Assembly: GCF_027744825.2 (NCBI RefSeq)
Contig: NC_071335.1
Coordinates: forward strand, 13,467,501 to 13,531,500
DNA length: 64,000 bases
Direction: 5' to 3'
Source of the DNA: Synchiropus splendidus
Taxonomy: Eukaryota; Chordata; Actinopteri; Syngnathiformes; Callionymidae
A program made the translations under genes and the position numbers. Shown in pieces: positions 26,461 through 40,400 of this stretch; the first letter of the stretch is position 1, and each line of letters opens with the position of its first letter. The notes beneath the pieces are model-generated. The model made no database searches and was not told the DNA's origin. It saw nothing but the letters and a program-made list of their open reading frames with translations.

Positions 26461-26468
26461 ATCTAGAC

Positions 26469-27761
26469 CATATTTCACTCAGCCAACCAGACTTCACCAC
26501 ACTGTAGCATTAGCTGACACCGCTGGATATCACACACAAAATTAATTTTGAGGCTAAGTTCAAACCCAACCTGCTCCTTATTATTCTAAAAGGTCCAATA
26601 TTTGCATGACCTACTATGGAATTTTAGTGCCCGCTGTGGCCCTTAAGTCAAAAGGCCTGCCCTGCCGCGCCGAATATAATGACTTCACATTTTATTCTTT
26701 ATTTTCGTCTTATTAAACTGGTTTGAAAAACAATATCCTGAGTTTGCTCTCCTGTATCTACACTTGGTGGGGTAATAAATGACTCCATTTTTTATCACGG
26801 TGGCATGACTCATTGTTTTTATATGACTTGTTCTCTGGTCCAGAAATAGAGAACTGATGTATCTCAGGCTCTCACCTAGTTTAATAGAAGTCGGGTTGCT
26901 AAGCAATCACGACTGGAATCGAAAATACACTTGTATACGTCTGAGTATTAAGCAAGTTTAGAACCTGCATTAGCAGGAAAACCCATTAGCCTCTGACGGA
27001 GACGTGAACAAACCCCCTTCACCTCTGAAGACTGAATGTGATTGCAGCTTTTCCTCTCCCAGCTGGCGCTAACAAATATGAAAATTAAATCCCTCTGCCA
27101 CCTGAGTAATGGCGTTTTATATAGTTTTTGTTTTATCCAGCTAGGGAGCTGATCAGTGTCTGGATTCATTCTCACTTCCATTACTCTGAAACGTTCCGCA
27201 GCTCACCGAGAGCCCAGAACACAGTGAGCTGCAGAAATGACAGCAGGAGTATTTGATTCGTCACTGTCAGCAAAATATAGACAGACACTCCAAAACATAA
27301 TCTCTTGAGGTGGGGGAGGACGTGCGCATGTAGGGACGGCTGTTTGTGTCAAAGTGGTTTGACATATAATATAGTTCATTTGAATAGGCTGGAAGGTGTG
27401 GACGACACACGGAGGCTGGGAGCCGAAAGGATTAAAGGGTTGGACTGGATCAGGCATGTTCAATTTCAGCAATGATATTCCGTACGGTATGAGCTGAGAC
27501 GTTTCCCACAATGGTCTGACTGACAATGGTTGCACTGCAGCAGCAGAAGCGTTTATTGCCAACGGTTTAAATCCATAACTGCTACAGTGGGACCTTTAGG
27601 AAAGATGGCAGAGGTCAGTGGCACACAGCCAGTTGCTGCTTCTGCACTGTTATAAATACTTTGGGTTCCAGATCTGGGTTTTCACACTACAGTCCTGAGG
27701 ATCACCCGAGAGTCCTGTCCGCCCACATCACCCTGCCTACACTCTCCTCTTCACCTCCTTA
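26469..27761. other. Intergenic, nothing recognised
   Basis: No supported exon. The 119-codon minus-strand ORF at 27203-27562 has no recognisable motif. Confidence 0.45.
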
Positions 27762-27763
27762 TA

Positions 27764-28058
27764 CAAGTAACATCCGACTTGCGACCTGCTCGACTTCCGT
27801 ACTTACGACCACGGCCAGCAGATGCTTATTAATTTTTATTCAATGTCTGGCACCGCAGCACGTATCAGCCCGGCAACGCATCACGTGGCACCTGGCATCG
27901 CGTACGACAGTTACAGTATCCCAGCATCTCACACAGTGATCTACCACTACAGCTATAACCCTCGCGTCGGCTATTTTGAATGGCATTCGACTTACGTCCA
28001 ATCTGACTTACGACCGGTTTGTCGGAACCGATCCTGGTCGTAAGTCGGATGTTACTTG
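27764..28058. mobile_element. TA-flanked MITE with about 24-bp TIRs
   Basis: The left CAAGTAACATCCGACTTGCG and the right end, reverse-complemented CAAGTAACATCCGACTTACG, match at all but one position, and both sides are bounded by TA. This is the Tc1/mariner-type signature. Several GACTTACGACC-like subrepeats occur inside, and a second inverted repeat lies at the right end (TGACTTACGACCGGTT at about 27999-28020 against CTGGTCGTAAGTC). It is non-coding. Confidence 0.75.
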
Positions 28059-28060
28059 TA

Positions 28061-30110
28061 CCTGTGTCTTGATGACTGACCTCTAACTCCATCAGTCAGT
28101 GTTCTATTGACAGATTTCAGATTGTTCACCTAAATAGCGTTTACCATTTGAGTGAAGATGGATAACTCAAAGGAGTCAAAACAGAATACCTCCAACATTC
28201 TCTGTGCAAAACATGATTGTTTCATGTCAGGCAAATAAGTAGTGTGTTGCCTGTTGCCACGCTTTACAAGACCTCAAAAGTTCACGACAGACAGTTGTCC
28301 CAGTCCTCAGCTGCCGCCAGTCATGTGAGCAGAAGTAATAGAAATTAATCGGGGATCAGAAGAACCTTTGTAAATCCAAATGATACTATCCATCAACAAC
28401 AATGAGAGCAGGGGAGTTTTATAAATAATGGGTTGAGCATGCCAACCCAAATGCCTGTGCATGTGCCTGTGGACCACCAAAACTCCTTCCTACTGTCACA
28501 TGACCCCCGACTTGCAACCCCTCAATCAAACATTGAATCAATTTCAGATTTGTCCTGCTCACACAGCCTTCCACAACCGCAGCCCTCCCTCCTCTGTCTG
28601 ACCTCATTCATATCTCCACTCCCAGTCATTCCCTGCTCTCCCCTGCCTCCATCCTCCTCACCGCCCACCTCAGTTCCATGGAGAGCACACAACTCCCTAC
28701 TCCCTCCATATGTTCAACTCAAGACCTATTGTTTCATCTACTGTATATGTGGTTTGAGCTGTGTTTTGCTTTCATCCCCTGGTGTTCCATAGCAAAGTGT
28801 CCTTGAGGTAGATGAAAGGTGCGGATAAATAAAACGTGGTGTCATTATTACTATCTGAGTCTCAATAGTTCTCTTTTGTGAAGCATTGTTGTTATGCAAA
28901 TAAAAACAAACCTTCAAGCCAAAACACCTCCATAAATATTTCATAAAATGTTCCAGCAAATTTGCCTGTTTTGGCATAATGTCAATGGGCGGTTAAAACA
29001 AGGATGTGAAGAACAGATCCAATGCTCATTATAATTGCAATAACAGAGCAAATGGACCTCTTGAGTGTGAGATTCTAAACGCAGGGTCGCCCTCCAAGGT
29101 CTTGTTCAGTGTTTTCAGGAGCAGCAAATTCTCTGTACTCAAGGAGATGTATAAAATCCCATTTGTGCTCTTGCGTTGCCTCTCAAAGGACAAAGCCATT
29201 ACAAATTCGCCATGAAACATGACCCTGGTCACTCCGCTGGCGCTTCCTCATGACCCGCTCCTGTTACAATAAATCCTCCAACCGCTCTCTGAACCTCAAG
29301 TGCATACAATAACATTTTCCCGCTAGTGACCCGGCAGATTTACTAACCTCTGATGGATTTGAACACTACATTAATGGACCTTTAGAGAAACCAACAAATG
29401 CGTGTTAATGTTGAAGGTGCTGAGACGAAGGGTCAACATTTCTATTTCTTCAACCGATTCAATTTCCCAGATCATTCTCTGACATGTAAGCTCCACTTGC
29501 TAGAAACTCTTGAAGACTCTTCATGTGAGTACATTTTAAGTGACAAACTGTATTTTGAGTCAGTTACATGCATTTGAGGTTCTTGACAGCACGTATTATG
29601 ATTTAGCAGGCCAGATTTGGTACGAGCGATACAGTATGTCGGGTATGTCTTGGTCTTCCTCTTGGTTTTCTTTCGAAAGCAACAACAATGTCCTGCTGGT
29701 TTTTTAACTGACAGTCAGACCCCATTCATGCTGCAACAATTTGAATAATTTAGCCAACAACTTAGCTGTGTAGCTCAATTTTCAGTGGGCCTTACCACTC
29801 TCAACCCCACACTTTCATCACGCCCCGTCATTTCGTCTTCCCGACACTGATGGTTTTCTCCCGCTGCTGAACCTGAGTCAGTCTCCAGCGGGCTGACCCG
29901 TCCTTTTCAGCCAAGGTCACTGTGGTGACATGATTGAGAGCTCAGCTGAAAATATTTAGCCAGTGTCATTACTCAACTTTGTGTGTACTGCTGTGTGTAC
30001 GTGTTTAGAAGTGAGAGGTTGCACGATGAAGCGATTACCAGGCGCAGGGCTATCAGAGAGAGCAGAGGACTGGAGGGTACCAGGAGGAAGGAGCCGTCTC
30101 CCCTTAGGCT
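28061..30110. other. Intergenic, possible conserved non-coding stretch
   Basis: 28900-29300 has balanced composition, homeodomain-like ATAATTGCAATAA cores and no repeat structure, so it could be a conserved element. This cannot be tested without an alignment. Confidence 0.3.
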
Positions 30111-30141
30111 TGTGTGTCTGTGTCTGTGTGTGTGTGTGTGT
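30111..30141. repeat. (TG)n microsatellite
   Basis: A slightly interrupted TG tract. Confidence 0.9.
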
Positions 30142-30470
30142 TTGGGGGGAACTAAGCCGATACAAAGACAACGCACTTAACACTCGGATTGTCTTTGAGA
30201 ATTATCTGAGGAGTTCAGCTAAATCCTTAATGCTCCCCAAATGATTAATTGTAATGATGTGTCTGATGGTTCGGTCTGGATTTCTGCGTCTGCCGCTGAT
30301 GATAACTGTCATTGCTTTAATCTCAGAAGAGAAAGAAAAGGTCAAAGATTATTTTGGAATGAGTTCAGTTTCATCTTTGCAATGACATGAGTGACCTTAG
30401 AAAGGTAATGGAGCGGATAGACGTTTATAACAAGGCTGTCAAGATCACAGACTGAATAATATGAGGGGTT

Positions 30471-30489
30471 TTATATATATATATATATA
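30471..30489. repeat. (TA)n tract at element boundary
   Basis: A short TA repeat adjoins the left end of the transposon at 30488, so the TA target duplication is hidden in it. Confidence 0.85.
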
Positions 30490-31198
30490 GTGGTACCTCG
30501 GTTCTCAACCACAATCCGTTCCAGACGTCCATTTGAGAAGCGAATTGTTCGAAATCTGAATCAATTTTCCCCATTACAATGAATGGAAAAAGAAATAATG
30601 CATTCCAAGCCTTAAAATAGTCTTTTGTAGGAGTGAATGTAGAGTGTCTGCTGCAGGTGCGCTGTTCCTCTATGTGTGTGGCCGCTGCATGTGGGAGGGG
30701 TTGCTGAGTGAGTGACGTCTCTCCAGAAGTGAAGAGGTGCCCGGTGCGTGTCCAGCTCTGAATGTGCGCTTCTGTGCAGTTTGGCTGTGACAAAGTCATA
30801 AACCAAGTCACGCTCTGTCACAGACTCGCCTCATCCCTGTCCCAGCTCCAGCCCACAACAGGACATCAAACCCTGGAGTGAGCGCTCCACCCTCGGAGGT
30901 GTGGAGAGCGAGCACCTCCCCTGTGACACTCTACCACGGTCCAGTGTGGAGACAGGAAAGGTTTTACACCTCAATATGAAGAAAAAACAGTCAGTAAATG
31001 TAGCTAACGGGACACGTCTGCTTACAGAGGCTGCGTTATACACAATAACAAAGCGCGTAATGTTTTTTTCTGGCTTTTTTCGGGGGTGTTCCAGTTCTGG
31101 ATTTTCATTCGAAATCTGAAGCAAAAAAAATCTGGAAATTTTTGTTGTAACTGTGATTTGTTCGAAGTCCGGGACGTTTGAAAACCGAGGTACCACTA
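30488..31198 (+). mobile_element. Tigger/mariner-like non-autonomous element, copy A
   Basis: The left end AGTGGTACCTCGGTTCTC pairs with the right end AAAACCGAGGTACCACT, with TA at the borders. It is 711 bp long. The internal sequence is nearly the same as the copies at 36777-37468 and 48212-48903, in the same orientation. These ends resemble the pogo/Tigger branch of Tc1/mariner. A minus-strand ORF of 128 codons overlaps the left half, but no transposase motif is recognisable. Confidence 0.8.
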
Positions 31199-34100
31199 TG
31201 TATATAATTATGGACAACATTTCATTATATTTAGAAGCATGTGACAGTCATGATGCTCTTCAAACTCACACACGGAGGAGATGTTAAAAAATATCTAACA
31301 GACGTAGAAAAAACGTATAGTAAATTAATAGATAATAAATAGTAATCAGACATGAAACACACTTGTGAGCTTCGTCTTTGTGTGTGACTTCACATTCATG
31401 CCTTCTGCTCTTGTAGTCGTTGCAGAGTGTTATGGACTTCGTCGGCATGTCAAAAACTTACCTAGTATAGTTGTGATGACAAAATCAAAGTATGATAAGT
31501 ATGATATGCACAAGTCAAGTAAACATGAGGACTCTGAAGAGATTTTTGTTGCTCGTTTCATCTGAAACCCCACTCGTTTTCATTACAAAAGGTGTGTTTA
31601 CAGTGTGGTTTCAATCTCTTTAGTAATTAATAATAGACATTTTTAAACTGTGATCCTGACTGTTTTTAATGGTAACATGGGGAGGATGTGTGAAAACTGA
31701 GAAAATGACTCGAGGTGGAAGAGAAACTTATCACTCTCCCACTGCTCTGGCTGTCAGATGCCTCTCACATCCCATCATCCTCTCGCGTGTCGAAGAGTTC
31801 TCAAGGTCAAAAACTTTTTATTGCTCCGGTTTAATATGGAAGCGAGTGTCAGGCTGATTCCTGTACAGTATCAGGGCCCGAGGTTTGCTCACTGTCTTTC
31901 CTCTGACACACAAAATATGCGTGTGAGATTGGACCATGATACCACATAGACTTTCACAACAGAACTAGCTCCAGTTTGTGTCACCAGCACCAAGTCAGGG
32001 ATATGATTAAACCAGGGATAAGGAGATATGGAAGACAAATGATAAAATCTTGTGCAGAAAAACTGAATAGGCTTCTTACCTGCAGCCTCACAGAGTCCAG
32101 GTTTTTTTGGTTTTTTTTTTTTTGACAAGATGGGTTTGCTTAACTAGAAGAATTCATCCGAGCCTTGCGAACGCCTTAAAATTAGAGGACGTTGAAGAGT
32201 CGGGATGTAAATTTAAAGGCTATCCACCTCTCTAATAGAGAAGTGTCGTGTGGCCTGATTCAGCATTGTGTCTTCAGAAGTGAGCTTTGAATTTGAGCAA
32301 GAAAATAATGAGGTTGGAGCTTCCCTCTCAAATTCACCGGAGATCTGTGGTTAACAAAATGGAATGTGTCTAAATCTAGGTCCCCTTTGAAGTAAAAATA
32401 AATCTCATAAATGTGTGCCATCCAGACAACAAACACTTCTTAAGTGCAAGGTGAAAAATGTTGAAAAATGAGCGCCAGTTGTGATGTTTCTATAAAGTAG
32501 AGGAGGAAAGTAAATATTTGGGCTGAAATTTTACCTTGAGAATTAAATTAAGAGGTAGGCGACTGATGGAGGATGATAAGTGTGTTTTAATGAACAACAT
32601 GAGACTTACCACAATCTGAGCATGAGGAAAGGCAAGTGCAATAATGAGTTCAAGAAATGTTTCACATCCAATATTTACATACAATATACATTTAAATGTC
32701 CAGTGGAAGACACACTACAGAGTCTCGTAGTGAAGGACATTCTGCCACAGAGAAGATGGAGTAGGGATTCTTTTGTTTTTGGTTCTCCTCACTGTCAAAG
32801 AACAATCTGTTGTTAACGTTGATCCAACCTCAACCTCTCAAAGAAGAACAGTCTGGTCTGGCTGATCTTCACATGGAAGGCATAAATGTGCTGTGAAGGG
32901 TCCAGTTGAAATGAGCGCAATTATTTTTGTCATTGTTATTCTCATTTTTTAAGTGCGCTTTTGTGTTTGTTGTTTTTTTTGTTTTCCATTTTTGTAGTTG
33001 CACTTTTCTTTTGTGATTTCAATTTGTCCTCCAGGGCCACTGTAGCACACACCAGGCTCTGCACTGAGCTCCTCTGAACCCCACTGATTTAACCCACAAT
33101 GGCTGAGCAGGACAAATAGACTGAATTAAAGGACAAATCTACACACTTCTCCTTCGATCGAGCAATTCATGAATGAAGACCAAGCTGTTTGTATTGTCCA
33201 CTTTCAGTCGCTGAAACTGCAGCTTATTAAGACAGAGTGGATAGATTTGAAAACAGCGAACGAGTGAAATGCAGCCTTCTGGAAAAGATGATGTCAGAGC
33301 CCAGTATGCCAAGCACTTGAACCAACACGATGCTGCCTCCGATGAGTATAAAATAAGTCCACAACTACATCTCAGAAGAAGCTTTCCTTTTGCTCGCCAT
33401 GTTTGTGTTTTTGTGTGTATTCAACAAACCTCCTTCTATGTTGTTCACATCTTATGGAAGTAGACTCTTCCTGAAACAACTGTTAATGGTGAAAACAGCA
33501 CAGGTTATAGATGTGTTTTCATTTCACACGTGAGATGGGATGTCTGAACCACTCAGAATGGAGCTCCTCACCTTATAAAAATAACGTCCTCAAACAATGT
33601 CCTTTATGACTGTACGTGGAAACCTAGACTTGTGAAGTCATAATCTCCCCACAGAAATGTGTTGGCGCTTCACCAAACCAGGCATCAGATTAATGTTCAA
33701 TTGTCTACCGTTGCTTTTGAGGCAGGGATGCTGTTTCCCTGATCACCCTTTTTTATTTCCAACTAAACACCCACAGATTCTTCATAAGCAAAAGCATCCT
33801 CTTTACTTCTGTTTTTCTCATGCTTCCCTGGCAGATTATCCCTCTGTGCTTTTGTCTATTCTTAATCCCGCATTTGAAATCTTTCATTTTGTCCCCAAAC
33901 TGTCCTACCTACAAACCTAATAGAAATTCAAACATTTTTCAGCAAAGTCTGATCACTAATAACAAATACAATTCATCACTGACGTGTCGAACTCGGTATT
34001 CCATGTTGCGTATTTGTTTCTTTATTTTTACAAGGTGACATTCTGCCACATATTTTTCTCAACACTCCAAAAACAGCTAATGCCCAACCAAAGCGTGCAA

Positions 34101-36774
34101 TATATTTGGGGGAGCTTTTTCACTCCGACAGATGTGTGACAAATGTGTTTGTTTTGTCTCCATTGGGATACATTTCTCTCTCAGTGTCACGCTGTAAACA
34201 TTCCCCAGCGAAATATATTGTATAGTGCAACACCTGCAGCTTTCCAAATGAAAGATTTGCATGTTTAACCGACTGGTTCCAGCATATGTATTAAATATGA
34301 CCTTGCCGTGGGGTATATTGTGCAACAGTGACTCATCTGCAATTGAAAGTGGAGGAGTGCTAAGATGCGCTGTGCATAAATCACAGTCACTTAAGCATTT
34401 CTTATTGTGTATTTCAGCCATTGTCCAAGCTTGCAGATTAAAACATTGTCAATAATTTATCTCTTCAACTATGGCAGCGGAGGGAGTGTAGGCACTAGCG
34501 CAGTAAATGTCAATGAGATGTCACGCCTCAGTAAGTCCCATGCTTCTTGAGAGTCATGACTGAGAGTCAAGACTGATTTCAGATCGCGACTTAAGGCGCT
34601 AGGTTTGGAGCGCATAAGCATTTTTTTTGGGTCCACTCAACACCTCCTCTTTTTTTGAACTGGTTACCTCTGTGTGGCCTTTCACACCTGCATGGTTCTG
34701 GTTCTGGAGGAAAAAAAAAAACAGGTTCGTAACCTGAAAATTTGGTTCACGGTTGGTACCTACCAACACTGGTTTGTGATCTCCAACCATGGTGTTTTCA
34801 GTGGGCAAAGTATACCTGCCAATACATACACTTATTACATACCTGATGCCCGAGACGCCATGGTAACACTTTACTTTAAGTACTCATCCATCAGACAATA
34901 TTAGTACTCCACAAGACATTATAATGCATTTATAATATTTTAAGAACCTGTTATGAACGTTCATAATAATGTATGGTAACTTGTGACAAGCTTTGTAAAG
35001 TATTATAACCTACCTAGTTATAAAGGTGACATTGATCAACATCTGCCTTCCTGGCCATCTGCACTGAGAGGCAACAGATCTGCTGTCAGCATTTGACACT
35101 GTGTTCTGTTATACATGCTGCAGCGCAATAGAAGGACTGGACTCCATTACAGCACAATATGGGCGAACCAGTCGTTCAAAGAAAATCCAGTTTTACAGGC
35201 ACCATGTTTCACACTGCGCACACACAAGGGCGTTCGGCTCAATAGTCCGAGATGTGAACACAAGCGAGTCAGGTTTTGGCCGCGGACCTTATCCTGGCAT
35301 TTTGTCGCGGGAAAGTCATGAGGGTGTGCTTCACACCTCAGGCAACTCTGCGCTAGATGCCGGAAACTACATGTACAGCGTGACTCCACACAAACATGAC
35401 AAATGCAGTGCAGTTAAGGTTCATCTGGTCACTGTCTGGGTGGACAACAATGTTCAAAAACAACTTCTCAAACTCCCAGAACACTGAGGTGTGCAGCCGG
35501 GAGCTGCAGGAAAATGGTGGTGGGGAATGGGAGCGCAGCGATGCGATGTTTGATAAGTCACATGTTTAATTTCGCCTTTATTTGGCTGATAAACACCTGA
35601 CTTTATTGACAGACAGACTTGCTTAAATGAATAATGCCACGCTCTACAGTAACTATCTTCACTGCTGTGATCTCGCAGCTGTCTGCATGAGGCCAGAAAG
35701 ATGGAGATTTTTCCCAAGTTACTGAAGATCACCAGACTATTCATTGATCATTTCTGATATTTGGACCTGTATTTCACTGATTAAAACCTTCTCTTGTCTT
35801 GTAATCTCTGTCACTGTGTTCAACGTGTTTAGAGCAGCGTGTCACGCAGCTATTCCCGAGACAGAACCCTCAGTGTGAAACCGCCTACGTTGGCCGACCC
35901 ATCTGCAGTACAAGAACGAAGTGACAAACCTTGATTTGAAATACATCTGAGAGAGTTAGAGAAGTCTGGTCATCCAGAAGCTTATTTGTTTTGTTTGTAT
36001 TGCTGTGCGAGTATCCACTTTCTAGGTGGCAGGCCAGCTAGCTAGCTCCTATACTCCAGGGTACTAGGTGTGAGGTTGCTCTAAATAATGTGCTTGTTTC
36101 AAAAGCAGTTCACCTGCCATGAGAGTGTGGGTCTGCAGGCTAGTTTTTCATCAAAGGAAAGCAGATTTGTCCCCAGTAAAACTACATTCAGGCATCTCTG
36201 TCATTCAAGAACATTTCTTGTCTTTTTTCTAAAAGAAGAAAAATCAGGCCAATGTCATTCTGTGTCTCCCACTGCCAGTTAGGAGCTTGCTTTGAATAAG
36301 AAATTTGAATTTGTCAAACTCAATCCCGTGCTTTATCCTCGTAGCGTTCGGCTCATCAGCGCTATTCACATTTTTGGTTCCTGTGGCTTCTGACTAGATT
36401 TAATCGCTTGCTTTGATTGGACTTAATGATGCTCATTAGTGTCACTTACCAAGATTTGTGTCAGGATTTTTATGTGTTTGTACGGTCGGCTCTTAATGAG
36501 GTGAGGCTTATACGACCTGAGCAACGGAAAACATGATTTGGCTGCTATCACCCTCACTCTGCACTCTCTCATCATCAACACGGGCTGGTGTCCAGCAGCA
36601 TCAGCGTCCGGGAGAGACTTTGTGTGCAGCTCAAACTCACCGGCCAGGAACAAGAGAGGTTCATTCCCACTTCAGCTCTTCCCCATGGTTGCATCATTTT
36701 TGGCTATTAATTCACCGCTATATCATTTTGCTCAGTAGGAGAAGACCTGCTGCTTTCACTGGCCATTTTCATAA
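31199..36774. other. Intergenic with a possible TE fragment and an octamer-containing block
   Basis: 34861-35020 begins GGTAACACTTTACTTTAAGT, a motif common at the ends of dispersed fish repeats, but the partner end was not found. 34060-34450 holds a perfect ATTTGCAT octamer (34255-34262). The 128-codon ORF at 35101-35487 is not recognised. Confidence 0.35.
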
Positions 36775-36776
36775 TA

Positions 36777-37468
36777 CAGTGGTACCTCGGTTCTCGACCA
36801 CAATCCGTTCCAGACGGCCGTTCGAGAAGCGAATTGTTCGAAATCTGAATCGATTTTCCCATTACAATGAATGGAAAAAGAAGCCTTAAAATAGGCTTTT
36901 GTAGGAGTAAATGTAGAGTGTCTGCTGCAGGTGCGCTGTTCCTCTATGTGTGTGGCCGCTGCATGTGGGAGGGGTTGCCGAGTGAGTGAGGTCTCTCCAG
37001 AAATGAAGAGGTGCCCGGTGCGTGTCCAGCTCTGAATGTGTGCTTCTGTGCAGTTTGGCTGTGACAAAGTCATAAACCAAGTCACGCTCTGTCCCAGACT
37101 CTCCTCATCCCTGTCCCAGCTCCAGCCCACAACAGGACATCAAACCCTGGAGTGAGCTCCAGCCTCGGAGGTGTGGAGAGCGAGCACCTCCCCTGTGACA
37201 CTCTACCACGGTCCAGTGTGGAGACAGGAAACAGTCAGTAAATGTAGTTAACAAGACACGTCTGCATACAGAGGTTGCGTTATACACAATAACAAAGTGC
37301 GTTGTGGGTCAGCTGATCGGTCCGCGCACGTTATGTTTTTCCAGCTTTTTTCGGGGGGCGTTCGAGTTCTGGATTTTCGTCCGAAATCCGAAGCAAAAAA
37401 ATATCAAAATTTTGTTCAAACTCTGATTTGTTCGAAGTCTGGGACGTTTGAAAACCGAGGCACCACTG
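36777..37468 (+). mobile_element. Tigger/mariner-like non-autonomous element, copy B
   Basis: TA target duplications at 36775-36776 and 37469-37470 bound ends CAGTGGTACCTCGG and CCGAGGCACCACTG. Compared with copy A it lacks a short stretch near 36880 and the AGGTTTTACACC region near 37230. A 124-codon minus-strand ORF spans the left half. Confidence 0.85.
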
Positions 37469-37470
37469 TA

Positions 37471-40400
37471 TAAATATGCTTGATTCATTTAAGAATCTTG
37501 TTTTCACGGGGTACAGCTATTTGCTGCTTTCATTGGTACAGATTGAATTTCGTCTGTACTACCGAGTTCACTGATTGCATAAATTCAAACAGTACCAGGT
37601 TTCAGTACTTCAACGCGTCTTTGTGATTGTGAGGGGAGGGGCAACTAGGCGATTTTCTAAGCCAGACTCGAACACACCATTGTGTAATGCGTAATGTCAA
37701 TGTCACTGTTTCGAGCCGTTTAGCATTTAGAAGCAAAAACTTTTACATTCTGCAGCATGACGTTCGTAGTTTGTGGTATGCACAGTATATGTGAGTTGTG
37801 TGGAACCCAAAGCACCCGTAAATTAGGTGTTTACAGAGAGCACTACGTCACCAGCACCAGAGAAAACAAGGACGCACAAGGTCTTCAGGCAGGGAGCAAG
37901 CCTTTTCTCGTATGGGCAGGGGGCAAGATGGCCGTCACAGTGCTATGACTGCATTTGTGGTCACCGAAATGTTGCACTTCACTTCTGTGGGTTTAATTTG
38001 TGCATTATTTAGGGCAAAAAAAAAAAACACTGTACAGTTGTAGTTAACTGTAACACACAGAAACGTACTGAAGCCAGCAACCGGAGTAGTGGCACCTTAT
38101 CGGTTCAAACGTGAAACATAACCATCACTACCTACGACCATTGTTGCTGTGATATATTCATAGTGATCTTCTTTGTCCTTCATCATTTCCCATCAGGGGT
38201 TCCCACAACAGGTCCTCCACCTCAACCTATCTTGGCCACGATCCATCATCACGCCTCCTTTATCACACTCACAAATCTCATTGCTTCTCTACTGCTTCTT
38301 CCTTTACCATACCAAGTAAAATAATATAAAAAATAAAATAATACAATATATACTATCGTATACGTTAAGTAACGCCAGCTCCAAGATTGCTTTTCAAACA
38401 ATAATCTGAAAATGATTCTGTGCATCACCATCAGAAGGTTATTTAGTGAGCTATGAGGTGTGTTGCACAGAGGTCAAGCTGTATCGTAAGGATCCAGAAC
38501 GTGAAGCATCTTATCTCTCCCCTATATAAAGCAGCTGGCCCAGGGGCTACAGCAACACCCTTCACTCTTTAAATATTTAGCCCATACACACTCACAACGC
38601 AAAAACAAACACGCGATAAAGGCCCATAATTTATCTCGGCCCATGCGCCCGCTTTCATAGCCTGACCTCTTCACTTCAAGCCAAAGGCTATACTCTTTCA
38701 GTCCTGTGGGAATGACTTTAATGCAAGATTTTTTTTATCCAGAGATTCCAATTAAGCGCTACAAAACAGTGCTGTCTGCACTGACAGCACAACAATGTTC
38801 CAGCAAACACTGTCGACCACATGATTTGACCTCTGGGCCCTAATTTCATGAAAACATCAGTCTCAAAGCAAACATGAATAATTATATGAACCATGCCATG
38901 CATTGGAAATTTAGATGAAGCAAAGGTTTTGTTTGGATCTTATTAACTTGAAAGACGGAACAGAATGAATGTTAACTGTGTGTCAATCGTGGGTCTGATG
39001 AAAAGCCGTCAGCCAGTTTGAAATCTTGTCTGTAAAGATAACACAGCCTCCAAAGTCGTCTCTATGGCGCTGAGTTAACAAGCCTCGCTGTTTTGACACT
39101 GCGCCGACACCGTTGGTGGTTTGTAATGCTGCCATCCACTGCATTTAATCCTATTGAATACAGTAGAGGAATCAGACAACTCTTGTTGTCTTGTATGATG
39201 ATGAACTGAAGTTCCTCTGGCTTTTAGATTTTTTTTTTCCATTTATACCATTCAAGTCATGCTAGCAAAAATAATTAAAATTTTTTTTAACAAATACAAG
39301 CCAAAGAGTGAAAGGAAAAGAAGAATTTTTTGGTGCCAAAAAATGAAAATCAACCCTCACTTCAGCATGAAAACGGTTCAAACACACCAACTGAAATGGT
39401 CACATTTTTTTTAAGTGACGCATCATCAGATTTAAAATTGTTGCCATAGTTTTTCCTCTCTCAATTTTTGTTTTAGATCTGTGATTCCTGACTCCACCCC
39501 AAATTTCCTATCCTATCACCCAGAAGCTCTCCCACGCCCTCTCCACACCTGTGTCCCGCACCGTCACTTCAACTCATCCGAACTCACCAAAGCTGTTCCT
39601 CCCACAAGACACCTGATTTTTTTCATCGCCATCCATCCGTCCCTCTTTACCCCACCTTCTGCCTCACCATTGTCTGAATACTATTACGGTCTGGTTTCAA
39701 ACATTCGAAAAGTATGTTTTTGCCGCATTTTGACGGCCACACCATTGTATGTTCATCATGTTAAAGCAAGGCAACATTTGTACTGTAGTATCAAATGGTC
39801 AAATGCAAGTTGAAAAATCTGAAATGAGCCGCATTACCAATCTCAGCTTTTGTGGTGACCTATGCGCTGAGGGAAAATTCAACAAGGTGAAGAAGGGAAA
39901 TGGAAGAGAGGACGATCGCAGCGGTTGCTGCAATTCAAAATAGTGCCCCCGAGGGAAATGATGGACGTCCAAATACATTATTGCTTTAACTATACTTCCA
40001 AAGTACAGTTGATTCTGCCTCTCCACTCCACCATGTCGACTCCCCACTAACTCTACTCCTGCCCCCAGCAGATTTACCAGGAGGCAAATAGCGCCACCAA
40101 GTTGCATTTGGAGTGAAGGTACAGTTGGAATGGATGTGTGTCTGTTGAACCACCGAAACCAAGTGCCCAACCCAAGGCCCAGAAGCTGAAGCCAGTCTGA
40201 ATCTATCATTCAAACTCAACATTTCATTCAATAGAGACTGGTGAAGATTATAAGGTTTCAAGTCTTGCCATTTGGCATGCTACTAGCACCCAGAGATTCC
40301 TCTGGAATCGTCCTAAAAAGGAAGAAGCGATGGCAACCAAAGAATCTTCATCACACTACAACAGTGCTTCCTCTCACTGACACTTCAATAAGCATAGATT

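Noticed and set aside
35101..35487. 128-codon plus-strand ORF
   Set aside because: No domain, splice context or repeat membership recognised; the length is within chance for 64 kb in six frames.
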